64,000 nt of DNA from Planctomycetota bacterium (GCA_039182125.1 JBCDCH010000015.1:1-64000); one strand, 5' to 3'. Shown: positions 8,096 to 18,900, numbered from the stretch's first letter. Numbers and translations are program-made. Notes: a model not told the origin generated them from the sequence alone.

Positions 8096-8611
8096 TCAGT
8101 CCTCGTCGTCGACTTCCCAGGGCGCTGCGCCAAAGCCGCGTATTTTGCACTGGGCGCTGAGCTGGCCGACGTGATGCTGCAAGTGCCGCAGCGCGTACAC
8201 CATCCAGGCGACACGGCTCTGGCCCTCGCCCGCGGTCTCGGCCTTGCCGCCACGGAGCCCATCGTCACCGTTCTCGACCAGATAGGTGTCAACCAACGTG
8301 GCGACGCGCTCGATTTCAGCCAACGTCGCCGCCCGGTCTGGCAGTGCATCGATCGGGCTGTCCCAGTAGCGCAAACCGCCGGGCTCCCAATCGGTGGCGT
8401 CGCGGTCCTTCGACACGTAGAACTCCGCGGTAAGCAGGATGTGCATCGAGATACGGGCGGGCACCTCAGTCCACGTCGGCTCACCCTCGCCCCATGCCGT
8501 GTCGTCTAGCCGAGCGACCGCGTCGGCGAACATGCGGAACGCCTCTTTAAACTCGGTCCGTAGTGCCTGTGTCACCGCATCGTGCGGCGGTTCGGTGAAA
8601 GTGCTTTCCAT
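8096..8611 (-). CDS. DinB-like four-helix protein
   Basis: A 171-aa protein from ATG 8611, a start supported by GGGAG seven bases upstream. It has the DinB/YfiT-type helical arrangement: an N-terminal helix (TEFKEAFRMFADAVARL), a His in ISMHILLTAEFYV, and the H-L-Q-H-H-V-G-Q-L motif near the C-terminus that supplies metal ligands. DinB-family proteins are metal-binding and often thiol- or stress-linked transferases of unknown substrate. About 120 bases with nothing notable separate it from dacB, convergent to it. Confidence 0.7.
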   Translation of the reverse strand: MESTFTEPPHDAVTQALRTEFKEAFRMFADAVARLDDTAWGEGEPTWTEVPARISMHILLTAEFYVSKDRDATDWEPGGLRYWDSPIDALPDRAATLAEIERVATLVDTYLVENGDDGLRGGKAETAGEGQSRVAWMVYALRHLQHHVGQLSAQCKIRGFGAAPWEVDDED

Positions 8612-8724
8612 GGTTGAACTCCCATGGTGAAAGGTGAGCACAACTCTGGATGATGAGAACAGATGACTGCTTTAACTTAACCGAAAAGGGCTGGCACAAT
8701 CCGCGACAAAGCGCGCAAGCGGAC

Positions 8725-10332
8725 TCAGGACTGCGGGGCCGCCGACTCGGGCTTGGCGTCTGCGTGGGCCCTTGGAGACGACGCGTCCGGCTTCACCTTG
8801 CCAAGCACCTCCGGCAGGTCGATGCCGGCCTGCTCGGCGAGTTCGTGCATCGGCGGGAGGCTGCCGATGAGGCCCTTCATGAAGTTGGCCGTCGAACCAT
8901 CGCCGCCGGCGTTGGCGCCGCCGTCCCAGACGGTGATCTTGTCGATCTTGAGGTTCTGGATCGCCTTGACCTGCTCGGCGACGAGCTCGGGGAGTTTTTC
9001 GATGATGAGCAGGGCCGGGGCGACATCCTTGCGATCGCCGCAGGACTCGAGCAGCGATTGGTAGCCGGCCGCCTTGGCGTCGAGGACCTTTCGCAGACCC
9101 TCGGCCTCGGCGTCGTACTTGGCCAACGTCGCGTCGGCCTGACCCTTGGCGACGCGGCGGATCTTCTCCGCTTCCGCTTCGGCGTTGATCTCGACCTGAC
9201 GCTGTTCGATGATCTCTTTGGCGATCACTTCCTTTTCCATTCGCGCCAGCTCCTGCTCCTTGTCGGCGAGCAGGACTTCCTGGGCGGCTTTCGCGAGGGC
9301 CACGTCACCGCGACGGCGGGCTTCGGCTTTCGCCTCGGCGAGGGTCGCTTCCGATGCAGCAACGTTCGCCCGGCTCTTGTTCTCACCGTCGACCGCTTGC
9401 GCTTCGAGTTCGGCAACGCGGACACGTTCCTGTTGCTCGGCCTGCTTCTCACCCTGCGTCGCCAGCGCGTTCTGCTCAGCAACGGCGATGGCCTGCTCGC
9501 GCTTGGCCTGCACCTCACCGCTAATGCCCTCGGCTTCGAGGGCGGCGACGCGGATACGTTGGTCACGCTCGGCCTGCTTCTGACCCATGACCGACTCGGC
9601 GACCTGGGCGGCGACGCTCACCTCACGCTCGCGGTCCGCGCCGGCGGTGCCGATCGCACCTTCACGGTCGGCTTGGGCGGTGTCGATCTTCGCCTGGTTG
9701 ATCGCCTCGGCCGCAGCCTTCTTACCGAGTGCCTCGATGTAGCCGGACTCATCCGTGATGTCACGGATGTTCACGTTGATCATGTACAATCCGATCTTGT
9801 TCAGCTCGAAGTTGACGTTCTTGTTCACCAGATCGAGGAACTTCTCGCGGTCCTGGTTGATCTCCTCGATGGTGAGCGTGGCGATGACCAGACGCATCTG
9901 GCCGAGAATGATGTCGCGGGCCTGGCTGGCGACGTCGGCTTCCATGAGACCCAGCAAACGCTCCGCGGCGTTCTGCATGATGGCCGGCTCGGTGGAAATG
10001 CCGACGGTGAACGTGCTGGGCACGGCGACGCGAATGTTCTTCTTGCTCAGCGCGCTGGAAAGTTCAATCTCGATCGTCAGCGGTTCCAGCGACATGAACG
10101 CGTAGTCCTGGAACAACGGGACGACGAACGCCGCCCCGGCGTGGACACACTTGGCCTTGCTCGCGCCGCCGGCTTTACCGTAAATCACGAGGATGCGGTT
10201 GGGCGGGCAACGCTTGTACCGGCTGGCGAAGATGACAAAACCGGCCACGATGACGGCCAGCGCCAATGCCGAGAGGATCACGACGCCGGTGCCGTCAGGG
10301 ATTACGGATGTGGACGAAAGCAGGTGGTTCAT
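8725..10332 (-). CDS. Flotillin-like SPFH-domain membrane protein
   Basis: A 535-aa flotillin homologue. It has one N-terminal membrane segment (VVILSALALAVIVAGFVIFA), then an SPFH/band-7 domain (NRILVIYGK, LEPLTIEIELS, AAERLLGLMEADVASQARDIILGQMR), and a long Ala/Glu/Lys/Gln-rich coiled coil (roughly residues 190-430) with repeating AE-E-A-E-A patterns. Flotillins scaffold membrane microdomains. Its start overlaps the stop of the NfeD-like gene by four bases, so the two form the classical NfeD-flotillin pair. The C-terminal tail is Pro/Ala-rich and probably disordered. Confidence 0.9.
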   Translation of the reverse strand: MNHLLSSTSVIPDGTGVVILSALALAVIVAGFVIFASRYKRCPPNRILVIYGKAGGASKAKCVHAGAAFVVPLFQDYAFMSLEPLTIEIELSSALSKKNIRVAVPSTFTVGISTEPAIMQNAAERLLGLMEADVASQARDIILGQMRLVIATLTIEEINQDREKFLDLVNKNVNFELNKIGLYMINVNIRDITDESGYIEALGKKAAAEAINQAKIDTAQADREGAIGTAGADREREVSVAAQVAESVMGQKQAERDQRIRVAALEAEGISGEVQAKREQAIAVAEQNALATQGEKQAEQQERVRVAELEAQAVDGENKSRANVAASEATLAEAKAEARRRGDVALAKAAQEVLLADKEQELARMEKEVIAKEIIEQRQVEINAEAEAEKIRRVAKGQADATLAKYDAEAEGLRKVLDAKAAGYQSLLESCGDRKDVAPALLIIEKLPELVAEQVKAIQNLKIDKITVWDGGANAGGDGSTANFMKGLIGSLPPMHELAEQAGIDLPEVLGKVKPDASSPRAHADAKPESAAPQS

Positions 10333-10916
10333 AGCGGTTCCACGATGAGTGTGTTGGCGTCACGGGCTTCGGTGACACGGACGTCGGCGAAAGAATCGAT
10401 GGCCGGCCCGACCGAGACGGCGTCGACCAGGACGCTGCGGCCCTGGACATCGACGCGGACCTTGCCGCTGCCTTTGCCGTGCTCCGGGATGGTCATGTAA
10501 ACGGTGCCGACCTTACCGACGGCATCGGTCGGGTCGTACTTCACGTCATGGGTTGCGCGCTTGAGAAAGAACATCAACCCTGCGGCGGCAAAGAGGAACG
10601 CGGTGCCGATGGCCACGGCGACGATGGCCGCGATGGTCGGTGAGAGCCCCCACTCGAGCCGGGCGATCAGCCCGCCCCAGCCGGTGCCCATCAGAAACGC
10701 GGTGACCGAGAGCACCGAGAGCAGCCCGAATCCATCCCCGTCGACGTCGGCGTCGAAGTCCGCATCACCGTCGATGCCAAACAGCAACGACGCGCCCATC
10801 CGCAGCAGAAAGACGATCGTCCCCAACAACGCGAAGGCGGCATAGATCACTGCGTCGAACCCGAACCGATCGAGAAGGTCGTTCCAGTCGAAAAGTAGTT
10901 GGAGAAACTCGGGCAT
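10329..10916 (-). CDS. NfeD-like membrane protein, flotillin partner
   Basis: A 195-aa protein from ATG 10916, supported by AAGGA eight bases upstream. About three hydrophobic segments (residues near 20-42, 60-80 and 92-118) precede a soluble OB-fold-like C-terminal domain (DAVGKVGTVYMTIPEHGKGSGKVRV). An acidic loop (DGDADFDADVDGDG) between the first two membrane segments resembles a Ca-binding turn. NfeD proteins without a protease domain accompany flotillins and work in membrane quality control. The ATGA overlap with the flotillin gene indicates translational coupling. Confidence 0.82.
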   Translation of the reverse strand: MPEFLQLLFDWNDLLDRFGFDAVIYAAFALLGTIVFLLRMGASLLFGIDGDADFDADVDGDGFGLLSVLSVTAFLMGTGWGGLIARLEWGLSPTIAAIVAVAIGTAFLFAAAGLMFFLKRATHDVKYDPTDAVGKVGTVYMTIPEHGKGSGKVRVDVQGRSVLVDAVSVGPAIDSFADVRVTEARDANTLIVEPL

Positions 10917-11052
10917 CGGCGCAGTCCTTTCCGGACATTCACAAGGATGCACGGGCGGAAATCGAAAGCAATGTTTGGATCGTTAGAGACCGGCGGTTGT
11001 TTGTAACGCCGACAGCGACAACGCGCGCAACATCGCCGGAGCTTTGTCGGTT

Positions 11053-11463
11053 TCACGCACTGACGTACTCGACGACGACTTCGGTGTCGGGGTGGAGCGA
11101 GCGATGGACCGGGCAGGCATGGGCGGCACGATCGAGCTTGGCTTTCTGATCGTCGTCGAGGCCGGGCGGAAGCGTGATGGTCATCGTCAGTTTGCCGACA
11201 CGGCGTGGCGAGGCGGTCATCGTCTTGGTGACGGTCGCGGTGGTCTCGCCGAGTTCGTAGCCGTCGCGGCGGGCGACGATGGCCATGGTGGTCAGCACAC
11301 AACTGGCCAGCGACGTCGCCAGCAGATCGGTCGGTGAGAATGTCCGGCCCAGGCCTTCGTTGTCCTTGGGCGCGTCGGTGATCAACTCACCGCCGCTGGG
11401 CCCATGAGTCGCGGAGCAGGAGAGGTCGCCGGTGTAACGGACGGTCATCTGGACATCAACCAT
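11053..11463 (-). CDS. OsmC/Ohr family protein
   Basis: A 136-aa OsmC-fold protein from ATG 11463. Two reactive cysteines sit in the expected places, LLATSLASCVLTTMA and HACPVHRSL; in this family they reduce organic hydroperoxides using dithiol cofactors. The layout is closer to the YhfA/OsmC-like subgroup than to Ohr, so peroxide specificity is uncertain. It stands alone upstream of the flotillin operon on the same strand, with a gap of about 140 bases. Confidence 0.85.
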   Translation of the reverse strand: MVDVQMTVRYTGDLSCSATHGPSGGELITDAPKDNEGLGRTFSPTDLLATSLASCVLTTMAIVARRDGYELGETTATVTKTMTASPRRVGKLTMTITLPPGLDDDQKAKLDRAAHACPVHRSLHPDTEVVVEYVSA

Positions 11464-12688
11464 GGCGGTGGTGTAGCGGACGGCCCGGCAACGGGCAACC
11501 GGCGGAGTTCGCACGATGATGCCTGTGGATAACTCGAATTTCTCGAGGTTTTCGTTGAAACGCGGCCAAGCGGGCGGCGTTTATTGGACGAGCGGCACTA
11601 CACGCCGTTCAGACCGCACGGCAAAGGCCAACCCGCGATACCCGCCCAACCGGCAGACATCGCACCGCCTTGAACCGGCCGGGCCGTGGCAGAATGGAAA
11701 ATCTGTATGGATCGCAACGTCCCAGAATATCGGCCATTTGAAAGCGCTAACGCGTTCTTTGGTTGCAATGCGTATTGAATGAACCTATTTATTGGCCCAT
11801 CACGGTCCCGACCGGGCCGTGTCAGAGGCTGTCCTCGGCTGACACGAGATCATCGGCGACCGGAATGCGTCATCGAGATTTGAGTGTGAAGCACGGGCGG
11901 CCGATGAGTGAGACGGTGGGGCGGATTGCTCGACCCAGCGGGTGTGACCACCCGTGAGTGAGATGCCCACCACGGAAGTTTTGACCGGCCGACCTTGTGG
12001 CTTAAGTGGCCGTTGGCCTGACGAGACTCGTCGATATCACTGGAGAAAATCGCCGAAAATGAATGAACTCGGGGTACCGACCGGACGCGACGTTGATCGT
12101 GGGTGACAACCCGCATCCGACCTATCCCAACGAAAGCCGATCGAACCGCAACTGACCGGAACCACCGTTGCCCCGCGTAACGACCTATCAGCACAGCAGA
12201 CCCGCTTTGAACCGGGACTACGGATCAATCGCACCTACCGAGCGTGGTCACTGGATGTAGCCGTCTCCGGGCGTTGCATTCGGCGTCCGACCCCGCCCGG
12301 CCTGTTTGCCAAGAGCGTTGCAAGCCGTCACACGACACAGGCCTCCCGGCCTGCTCACCGTGACTCCAAGCGTTTGCCCCGCTTTGCCCACAACCGAACG
12401 CCCATCGACCATGCCGTATCGCGTCGAGACCGTGTTCGATTCCGAGGAACCTTTCGTTTCGTCCAGTTGGGCGACCGGTTCCGAGGGACATGCGGCGTCG
12501 TTGCATAACGACTTCGCGGCAGACAACCCACTCACTGAAGCCCTGGCTCACCGCTGTTGTTCGCGTCGGGCCAACAACCGAACCCGTCGGCCCCAGGCCG
12601 GCCACCCGAAATCGGGACATGCCCCTTCCCCAACGTGGGTCGGGCTCATCCCGGTGACATGGATGACCTCAGACGAGGATTTCGACTC
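11464..12688. other. 1.2-kb intergenic region without a convincing gene
   Basis: No reading frame here has recognisable homology or consistent codon preference. It holds a perfect DnaA-box 9-mer (TGTGGATAA, 11524-11532), an AT-richer patch at about 11695-11790 with a LacI-type operator-like sequence, and several hairpins: GTGTCAG...CTGACAC at 11819-11845, CGGGTG-TGAC-CACCCG at 11939-11954, and CAGGCC-TCCC-GGCCTG at 12338-12353. One frame (12306-12692) ends in an ATGA overlap with the secreted-protein start but otherwise looks random. It is probably a long promoter/leader for the surface-protein gene at 12689. Confidence 0.5.
11739..11752 (+). promoter_or_regulatory. LacI-family (cre-like) operator candidate
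   Basis: TGAAAGCGCTAACG matches the Gram-positive cre/LacI-family half-palindromic pattern TGAAANCGNTNNCA at all but the last base, with the typical central CG. It lies about 940 bases upstream of the secreted beta-helix protein. A single site without a known regulator gives low confidence. Confidence 0.25.
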
Positions 12689-15667
12689 ATGAGTAGCACG
12701 AAGCGACGCCGTTCGAACAAGTCCCGGAAGAAAGCCACCAAGAACCGTGCCAACCCGCGCCTCTCGGCCGCCGCGTTGGAGACACTCGAATCCCGCAAGC
12801 TGCTCAGCGGCAATGTGGACGTCAAGATCAACTTCCAGCCCAACTGGGCACCGGTCCCGTCCGGCTACGAAGTCGACAGCGGCAAGACCTACGGCAACCG
12901 CGGCAATGGTTACACCTACGGCTGGAATGCCGACCTTCAGGGCCAAGGCCGGGATCGCAACGCCAACAGCCGGCAGTACCTCGACACGCTGATCGACACC
13001 GGCAACGCCAACCAGTACCAACGCTGGGAAATGGCCGTGCCCAACGGCACCTACTTCGTCAAGCTCGTCGCTGGTGATTCCAAGTACACCGGCTCGCTGA
13101 TCGACTACGACATTGAGGGCAAGGACTTCGCTTACGGCCGGACCCGCAGCGGTCTGAATCACATCGTCGGCCAGTCCAACACCGTCGAGGTCACCGACGG
13201 TAAGCTGAGCCTCACCGCCGGTAGCGACCTGCAGGCAGGCCGGGTCAACTTCATCGAAGTCCGACAGCTCTCCGGTGGCACTTCCGCCCCGACCCCGCCA
13301 TCGGGCGGCAACAACGACGGTGGTTCGTCCGGAAGCGATGCCCCCAACGGCGAAGGCCGCGTCGAGCTTCTCGGCAACATCCTGCGGCTTACCGGCGTCG
13401 ACGGTGCCAACAACGACATCCGCATCCAGGACACAGGCGGTAACGGCTTCAACGCCATCATCAACGGCCAGACCCGCAGCTACTCCGAAAGCTCGATCGG
13501 CCGCATCGAGATCTTCGGCGGCGACGGAGACGACAACCTCACGGTCTCGACCGGCATCAACATTCCGGTTCGCATTTTCGGCAACGATGGCAACGACACC
13601 ATCGCCGGCGGCGAACGTAACGACACGCTCTTCGGTGGTGCCGGCAACGACGACATCACCGGGCGCGGCGGTAACGAACTCATCCACGGCGACGCCGGGG
13701 CCGACCTCATCCGCGCCGGCAACGGCGACGACCGGATCGTCGGCTACGGTGAGAACGACTCGATCTACGGCGAGAACGGCAACGACTGGATCGACGCCGG
13801 CCAAGGCAACGACTTCGCCGACGGTGGCGCGGGATCGGACCAGATTTTCGGTGCCGAGTCCGGCCCCGGTGACGCCGGCGGCTCCACGCCACCCCCGACA
13901 CCGCCCGCCCCCTCCGGCGGCAACGATGGCGGCGGTAACAACGGCGGCGGCAACAGCGGCGGCGATGCACCCGTGACACCCAGCGCCCCCTCCGATGGCG
14001 TCAAGCCGACCGCGCGCATCAACATCTCCGACACCAACATCAACGTCGGCCAGACCGTCTTCGTTGACGCACTGAACTCCACCCTCCGCGCCGGCACACC
14101 GCTGACCGCCCGCTACGAGTGGGACTTCGGCGACAGCAACGGCAAGTACAACAACCTCGTCGGGTTCAACGCCGCCCACGTTTACGACCGGGTCGGTACC
14201 TACACGCTCACACTCACCGTCTACAACGAAGACGGCGGCAACCACCAGGTCCAGCAGACCATCCGCGTAGAAAACGCCGGCCGGCAGGTCATTTATGTCG
14301 CCCCTTGGGGTAACGACAACAACTCCGGCACGGTCGAACGCCCGATCCGCTCGGCCGAGGAAGTTCGCCGACGACTCGAGTCACGCCGCGACAACGTCGA
14401 AGTGCTCTTCGCCCGCGGCCAGACGTTCCAGGTCTACAACACGATCTTCACCTACGGCACCAACATCCGTTTCGGTTCGTACGGCAGCGGTTCCGAGCCG
14501 CGCTTGCGCTGGGATGGTCAGGGCGGCCTAGGTATCTCGATCATCCGTGGCGATTCGTCGAGCCGACAGGTCACCATCGACGGCCTCGCCTTCGACTCCC
14601 GGTGGACCAACCCCAACGAGCGGTTCAACCTGCCTAAGGCGTTCATGCCCGGCGGCAAGGACGCGACCATCAAGAACAGCGTGTTCTACAACGTCGAAGA
14701 CGCGGTCAACGGCAACCAGCGCCCCGATGGCGTCCTGGTCCAGGACAACCGGGAAGCCAACAACCGTTCGATCCGCGCTTATCTGGTCTGGGCCGAAGGC
14801 GAGGACTACACGATTCTGGGCAACCAGATGTCCGACTCGGTGTTCGAGCACGTCATCCGCGTCGGTGGTGCCGACCGGATCAACGTGTCCTACAACGACT
14901 TCGATAACCCCGGCAAGTCGGTCCTCAACATCCAGAAGGGCGAGTACATCTACGTCCACAAGAACATCCTGCGAGACACCGTGTCGATCGGTCCGCTCGA
15001 TGGCAGTGACGGCATTGCGTCGGACCGCTGGCGCTGGACCGTCATCGACTCCAACGAGTTCAAGGGCAACATCCTCCAGATCAAGCACGGCGCCGAACGC
15101 ACCCTCGTGCGGAACAACATCTTCCGTATCGACAACGGCCCGGCGATCGAGATCCACGAGTACGACAACAACTTCAACCGTGGCGTGGAGGATCTGACCA
15201 TCGTCCACAACACCGGCATCAACAACGGTGACCGCGGTCAGTTCATCTACCACATCGGCCCCGCCAACGGCGTCAAGGTTCTCAACAACCTCTACGTCGC
15301 CCCGGGTATCACCGTCGGCCCCTACGCGTCGGCCAACATTCACTCCCGCGAAGCCTCCCTCAACAGCTTCGACTACTTCCGCAACAACGTCTGGGAGCGG
15401 ATGCCCGGCATCAGCTTCACTCAGGGCGGCCAGATCATCGCCGGCTACCACGGCTCGCAATCGGCTTACCTCGACGCCACCGAATGGAACGCCAGGTCGA
15501 TCACGTCCGGTGAGGTCTTCGCGGATGTCTCGCTTGACAGCCAGGCACGACCCGCCAGCGGCAGCGCCGCCGATAACTCCGCTCGCTACTTCGGCGGCGT
15601 GTACACCGACTTCTACGGCAACTGGCGTAACACCCAAAGCCGTGACGCAGGTGCGGTGGAGAACTAA
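12689..15667 (+). CDS. Large secreted RTX/PKD/beta-helix protein with planctomycetal N-terminal signal
   Basis: A 992-aa predicted extracellular protein. A Lys/Arg-rich N-terminus is followed by the sorting motif LESRKLLSG (33-41), a variant of planctomycetal LEPRVLLSA. Modules in order: a malectin/galactose-binding-like domain (44-194, starting VKINFQPNW); RTX-type Ca-binding nonapeptides (about 290-388: GNDGNDTIAGG, GGAGNDDITG); a Gly/Pro linker; a PKD domain (about 438-528, YEWDFGDSNG and AAHVYDRVGTYTLTLTV); and a right-handed beta-helix (about 533-992) of the pectate-lyase-like/parallel-repeat type. It probably binds or cleaves polysaccharide. Catalytic residues cannot be assigned. The start at 12689 was chosen because the basic leader and motif begin there. 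A paralogue follows at 15925. Confidence 0.85.
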   Translation: MSSTKRRRSNKSRKKATKNRANPRLSAAALETLESRKLLSGNVDVKINFQPNWAPVPSGYEVDSGKTYGNRGNGYTYGWNADLQGQGRDRNANSRQYLDTLIDTGNANQYQRWEMAVPNGTYFVKLVAGDSKYTGSLIDYDIEGKDFAYGRTRSGLNHIVGQSNTVEVTDGKLSLTAGSDLQAGRVNFIEVRQLSGGTSAPTPPSGGNNDGGSSGSDAPNGEGRVELLGNILRLTGVDGANNDIRIQDTGGNGFNAIINGQTRSYSESSIGRIEIFGGDGDDNLTVSTGINIPVRIFGNDGNDTIAGGERNDTLFGGAGNDDITGRGGNELIHGDAGADLIRAGNGDDRIVGYGENDSIYGENGNDWIDAGQGNDFADGGAGSDQIFGAESGPGDAGGSTPPPTPPAPSGGNDGGGNNGGGNSGGDAPVTPSAPSDGVKPTARINISDTNINVGQTVFVDALNSTLRAGTPLTARYEWDFGDSNGKYNNLVGFNAAHVYDRVGTYTLTLTVYNEDGGNHQVQQTIRVENAGRQVIYVAPWGNDNNSGTVERPIRSAEEVRRRLESRRDNVEVLFARGQTFQVYNTIFTYGTNIRFGSYGSGSEPRLRWDGQGGLGISIIRGDSSSRQVTIDGLAFDSRWTNPNERFNLPKAFMPGGKDATIKNSVFYNVEDAVNGNQRPDGVLVQDNREANNRSIRAYLVWAEGEDYTILGNQMSDSVFEHVIRVGGADRINVSYNDFDNPGKSVLNIQKGEYIYVHKNILRDTVSIGPLDGSDGIASDRWRWTVIDSNEFKGNILQIKHGAERTLVRNNIFRIDNGPAIEIHEYDNNFNRGVEDLTIVHNTGINNGDRGQFIYHIGPANGVKVLNNLYVAPGITVGPYASANIHSREASLNSFDYFRNNVWERMPGISFTQGGQIIAGYHGSQSAYLDATEWNARSITSGEVFADVSLDSQARPASGSAADNSARYFGGVYTDFYGNWRNTQSRDAGAVEN

Positions 15668-15690
15668 ACCCCACAACTCACCCCAACCCC

Positions 15691-15723
15691 GAAAGCCCAT
15701 GCCGCAAGGTGTGGGTTTTCGTT
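15691..15723 (+). terminator. Rho-independent terminator after the first beta-helix gene
   Basis: A 13-bp stem (15691-15703 with 15708-15720, three G-U pairs) is closed by a GCAA tetraloop; the 3' arm ends in TTTTC and is followed by GTTT. The stem resembles a degenerate half of the REP-A palindrome. It lies 24 bases after the stop codon. Confidence 0.7.
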
Positions 15724-15924
15724 TGCGCGGTTATCGGACAACCGCCAGCGTGATCGGTCCCACAGACACCGGCCGTTATTGCCGATCTCCACGGTAGATG
15801 TGTGCTTGGCACGCACGTCATACCGTCGTTGTGAGCCGTAGGGCTTGCCCGGTTTGACCCGAGGATTCGTGAATGCGACGTCTAACCACGTCCCACTCAT
15901 GCTCCCGCCGAACTTGGAGATTGT

Positions 15925-18900
15925 ATGAACAGCCAGCCTGCTCAGAACGCGTCGTCCGAAGCCTCCGCGCCCGCACCGATCCCGGTCGCGGTGCCCAAGG
16001 CGTCCTTCTCCGTGGGCGTCGATCCGATCAAGTTCGCCGCCGCCGAAGCCGCCAAGCCCGTGCTCGGCGGGATCAACTGGGAAGAGCGTCGCAGTGGCAA
16101 CGAACGCCGCGCCGGTGCCGACCGTCGCGTCGCACAACTGCCGTTCGAAGGCCCGGATCGTCGCAAGGGACGCCGTCGTAGTGGCCTGGACCGGCGCTGC
16201 ATCGAGGGCGGTTTCGCCGCGCTCGAGAGTCTGGAAAATCGCAAGCTGATGAGCGCGTCGCCGATGACGTCGTTCGCCGACGGCACCCTCTCGGTCAACG
16301 GTATCGCCGGCCACGAGAACGTTCTCCGCGTCGAGCTCAGCGAAAACGGAAGCCACGTTCGCGGCATCGCCAACGGCGAGGCCGGCCCGTGGCACAAGGT
16401 CACCGACGTCCGCCACATCGTCATCACCGGCAGCGAACTGGACGACCGCATCCGCGTCGATGAGAACGTTTACATCCCCGTCCACGTCGAGGCCGGCGCG
16501 GGCAACGACGACATCCGCACCAGTCACGGCAACGACCGCATTATCGCCGGCACCGGCAACGATCGTGTCGACGGCGGCGCGGGCTCCGACGTCATCGAAG
16601 GCCAGGACGGCGACGATTCGCTCTCGGGCAGTGCCGGCGACGACCGCATCTTCGGCGGACGCGGCAACGACCGGCTCAACGGCGACGAGGGCGACGACCG
16701 ACTCGACGCCGGCGGCGGGCGCGATGTGCTCTTCGGCCACTCCGGCCGCGATCATCTCATCGGCGACTCCGACGACTACCTCGCCGGCGGCAGTGGCAAC
16801 GACCACATCGACCGCTTCTCCGGCTACATCGACGACATCACCACGTCCGTCGACGCCAAGGCCAAGATCACCCGGTTCGCCCTCGTCGACGCGGAAACCA
16901 ACACCATCATCCAGGGCTACTCCAACCTCGGCCCCGGCAGCATCATCGACCTCGACAACCTGCCGACCGACAAGATCAACATCCGCGCTTACGCCGACGG
17001 ACCCAACGGCGAGACCTTCACCGGCTCGGTCCGCTTCGCCCTCGACGGTAGCGACATTCGCACCGAAAACGCACGGCCCTACGCCCTGTTCGGCGACATC
17101 GCCGGCAACTACACCACCTGGACGCCGCAAACACGCACCTACACGATCACCGCCACGCCGTACACACTCGACAACGCCAGCGGGGCCGCCGGAATGGCAC
17201 GCACGCTCCAGCTGCAGTTCATTCGCAGCAGCACGGCCGACGCACCGACCGACAACAACACCGCTCACGCCCACGCGCCGCAGGTGCAGAGCTTCACGCT
17301 CTTCGACACCACCACCGGGCAAGCCGTTCCCGGCTTCGAGAACATCGCGCCCGGCTCGCGCATCGAGCTCGGGTCCGACATGATGAACAACGGCACCTAC
17401 TCGATCCGTGCCAACGTCAACGGCGTTGCCACCGAGAGCGTGCAGTTCCGCAACAACGGCACCGTCGTGCGCACCGAGAACAGCGCGCCCTACGCCCTGC
17501 GCGGCGATGTAAATGCGTGGTACCCCACTGTCGGGCAGCATGTGATCCAGGCCCAGCCGTTCGCTGGCGACGATGCGACCGGCCAGGCCGGCTCGCTCGC
17601 ATCCGTCCGCGTCGAAGTCGTCTACGTCCCGGCGAGCGACAATCCCACACCCGCGACCCCGCCCGCCCCGGCACCGACCACCCCGCCGCCGGCACCCGCG
17701 CCAACCAACCCGAACAACGGCGACGCGCCGACCGCGCGGATCGACATGCTCTCGACCACCATCCGGGCCGGCGAAGCCGTGTTCGTGCACGGACTCTCCT
17801 CCACGATCCGCACGGGTGATCTCGAGCAGGCCAACTTCCGCTGGAACTTCGGCGACGCCGGGTCGGACTACAACGAGATGGGCGGCTTCAACGCGGCCCA
17901 CACCTACGACACGCCCGGCACCTACACCATCCGACTGCAAGTCATCGACGAGAACGGCAACTCCGCGAGCCGGAGCGTGACGGTCACCGTCGAACCTTCC
18001 AACTATGAGCGCACCGTCTACGTCAGCGCTTACGGCAACGACAACAACGACGGCTCCACCACCGGCACCGCCGTCCGCACGGCCAAGCGTGCCTTCCAGC
18101 TCGCACAAGCCAACGGCGGCGACACTGAAATCCTCTTCCGCCGCGGCCAACGCTTCGACTTCACCGAGAAGATGGTCGTCGACGACGCCCACGTTCGCGT
18201 CGGTGCCTGGGGCAGCGGCGACAAGCCGACGATGTACTGGACCGGCCCGCAGAACAATGGCATCTTCTTCGAGTTGCAGGAAGGCGCGAACGACGCCGTC
18301 ATCGAGGGCCTGCGGTTCGACAGCCGCTGGCAGGCCGACGACGGTCAACGCTTCGGCCTGCCCACCGCGGTGCGGCCGTTCTCCGACCGCGTGGTCATTC
18401 GCGGCAACGAGTTCCTCAACCTTCAGCACGCCGTTCTCGGAAACGCCAAGCCCGACGGCTTGCTGATCCAGGACAACACCGCGCCCAGCGAGTCGGGCGT
18501 TCGCGGCTACTTCTTCTGGGCCGAAGGCACCGACCTCAACGTCATCGGCAACTACGCCGCCAACAGCGTCCGCGAACACATCGTCCGCGTCGGCGGCGCG
18601 TCACGCATCAACATCTCCAACAACGACTTCCACAACCTCGATCGCACTGATCAGGTCCACGCCGACACCGCCAAGAGCACGCTCGCCATTCAACTCGGCA
18701 GCTTCGCGTGGATCGAGGACAACACCCTCCGCGCCACGCCGAGCCTCGGCCCGCTCGACGGCTCCGACGGCAACGCGCCCGACCGTTGGGAGTACGCCGT
18801 CTTCCGCGACAACACCGTTCTCGACATGCCGCTGCAGGTCAAAGACGGCGCCGAGCACATCCACATCGCCGGCAACGTGTTCGACATGGACGACACCCAC

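Noticed and set aside
8650-10500. 616-codon plus-strand frame opposite flotillin
   Set aside because: Leu/Asp/Gly-rich shadow of the flotillin coiled coil; it crosses two well-supported genes.
12306-12692. 128-codon plus-strand frame ending in ATGA overlap with the surface protein
   Set aside because: No homology, mixed codon use and unlikely composition; the overlap alone is weak evidence.
12548-14245. 565-codon minus-strand frame opposite the first beta-helix gene
   Set aside because: Low-complexity V/A/G/D product with no recognisable fold; shadow of the plus-strand gene.
15664-18579. 971-codon open frame on the minus strand opposite the second beta-helix gene
   Set aside because: It mirrors the codon-position GC bias of the real gene; the translation (runs of V, A, G, D) has no domain, while the plus strand has RTX, PKD and sorting motifs.
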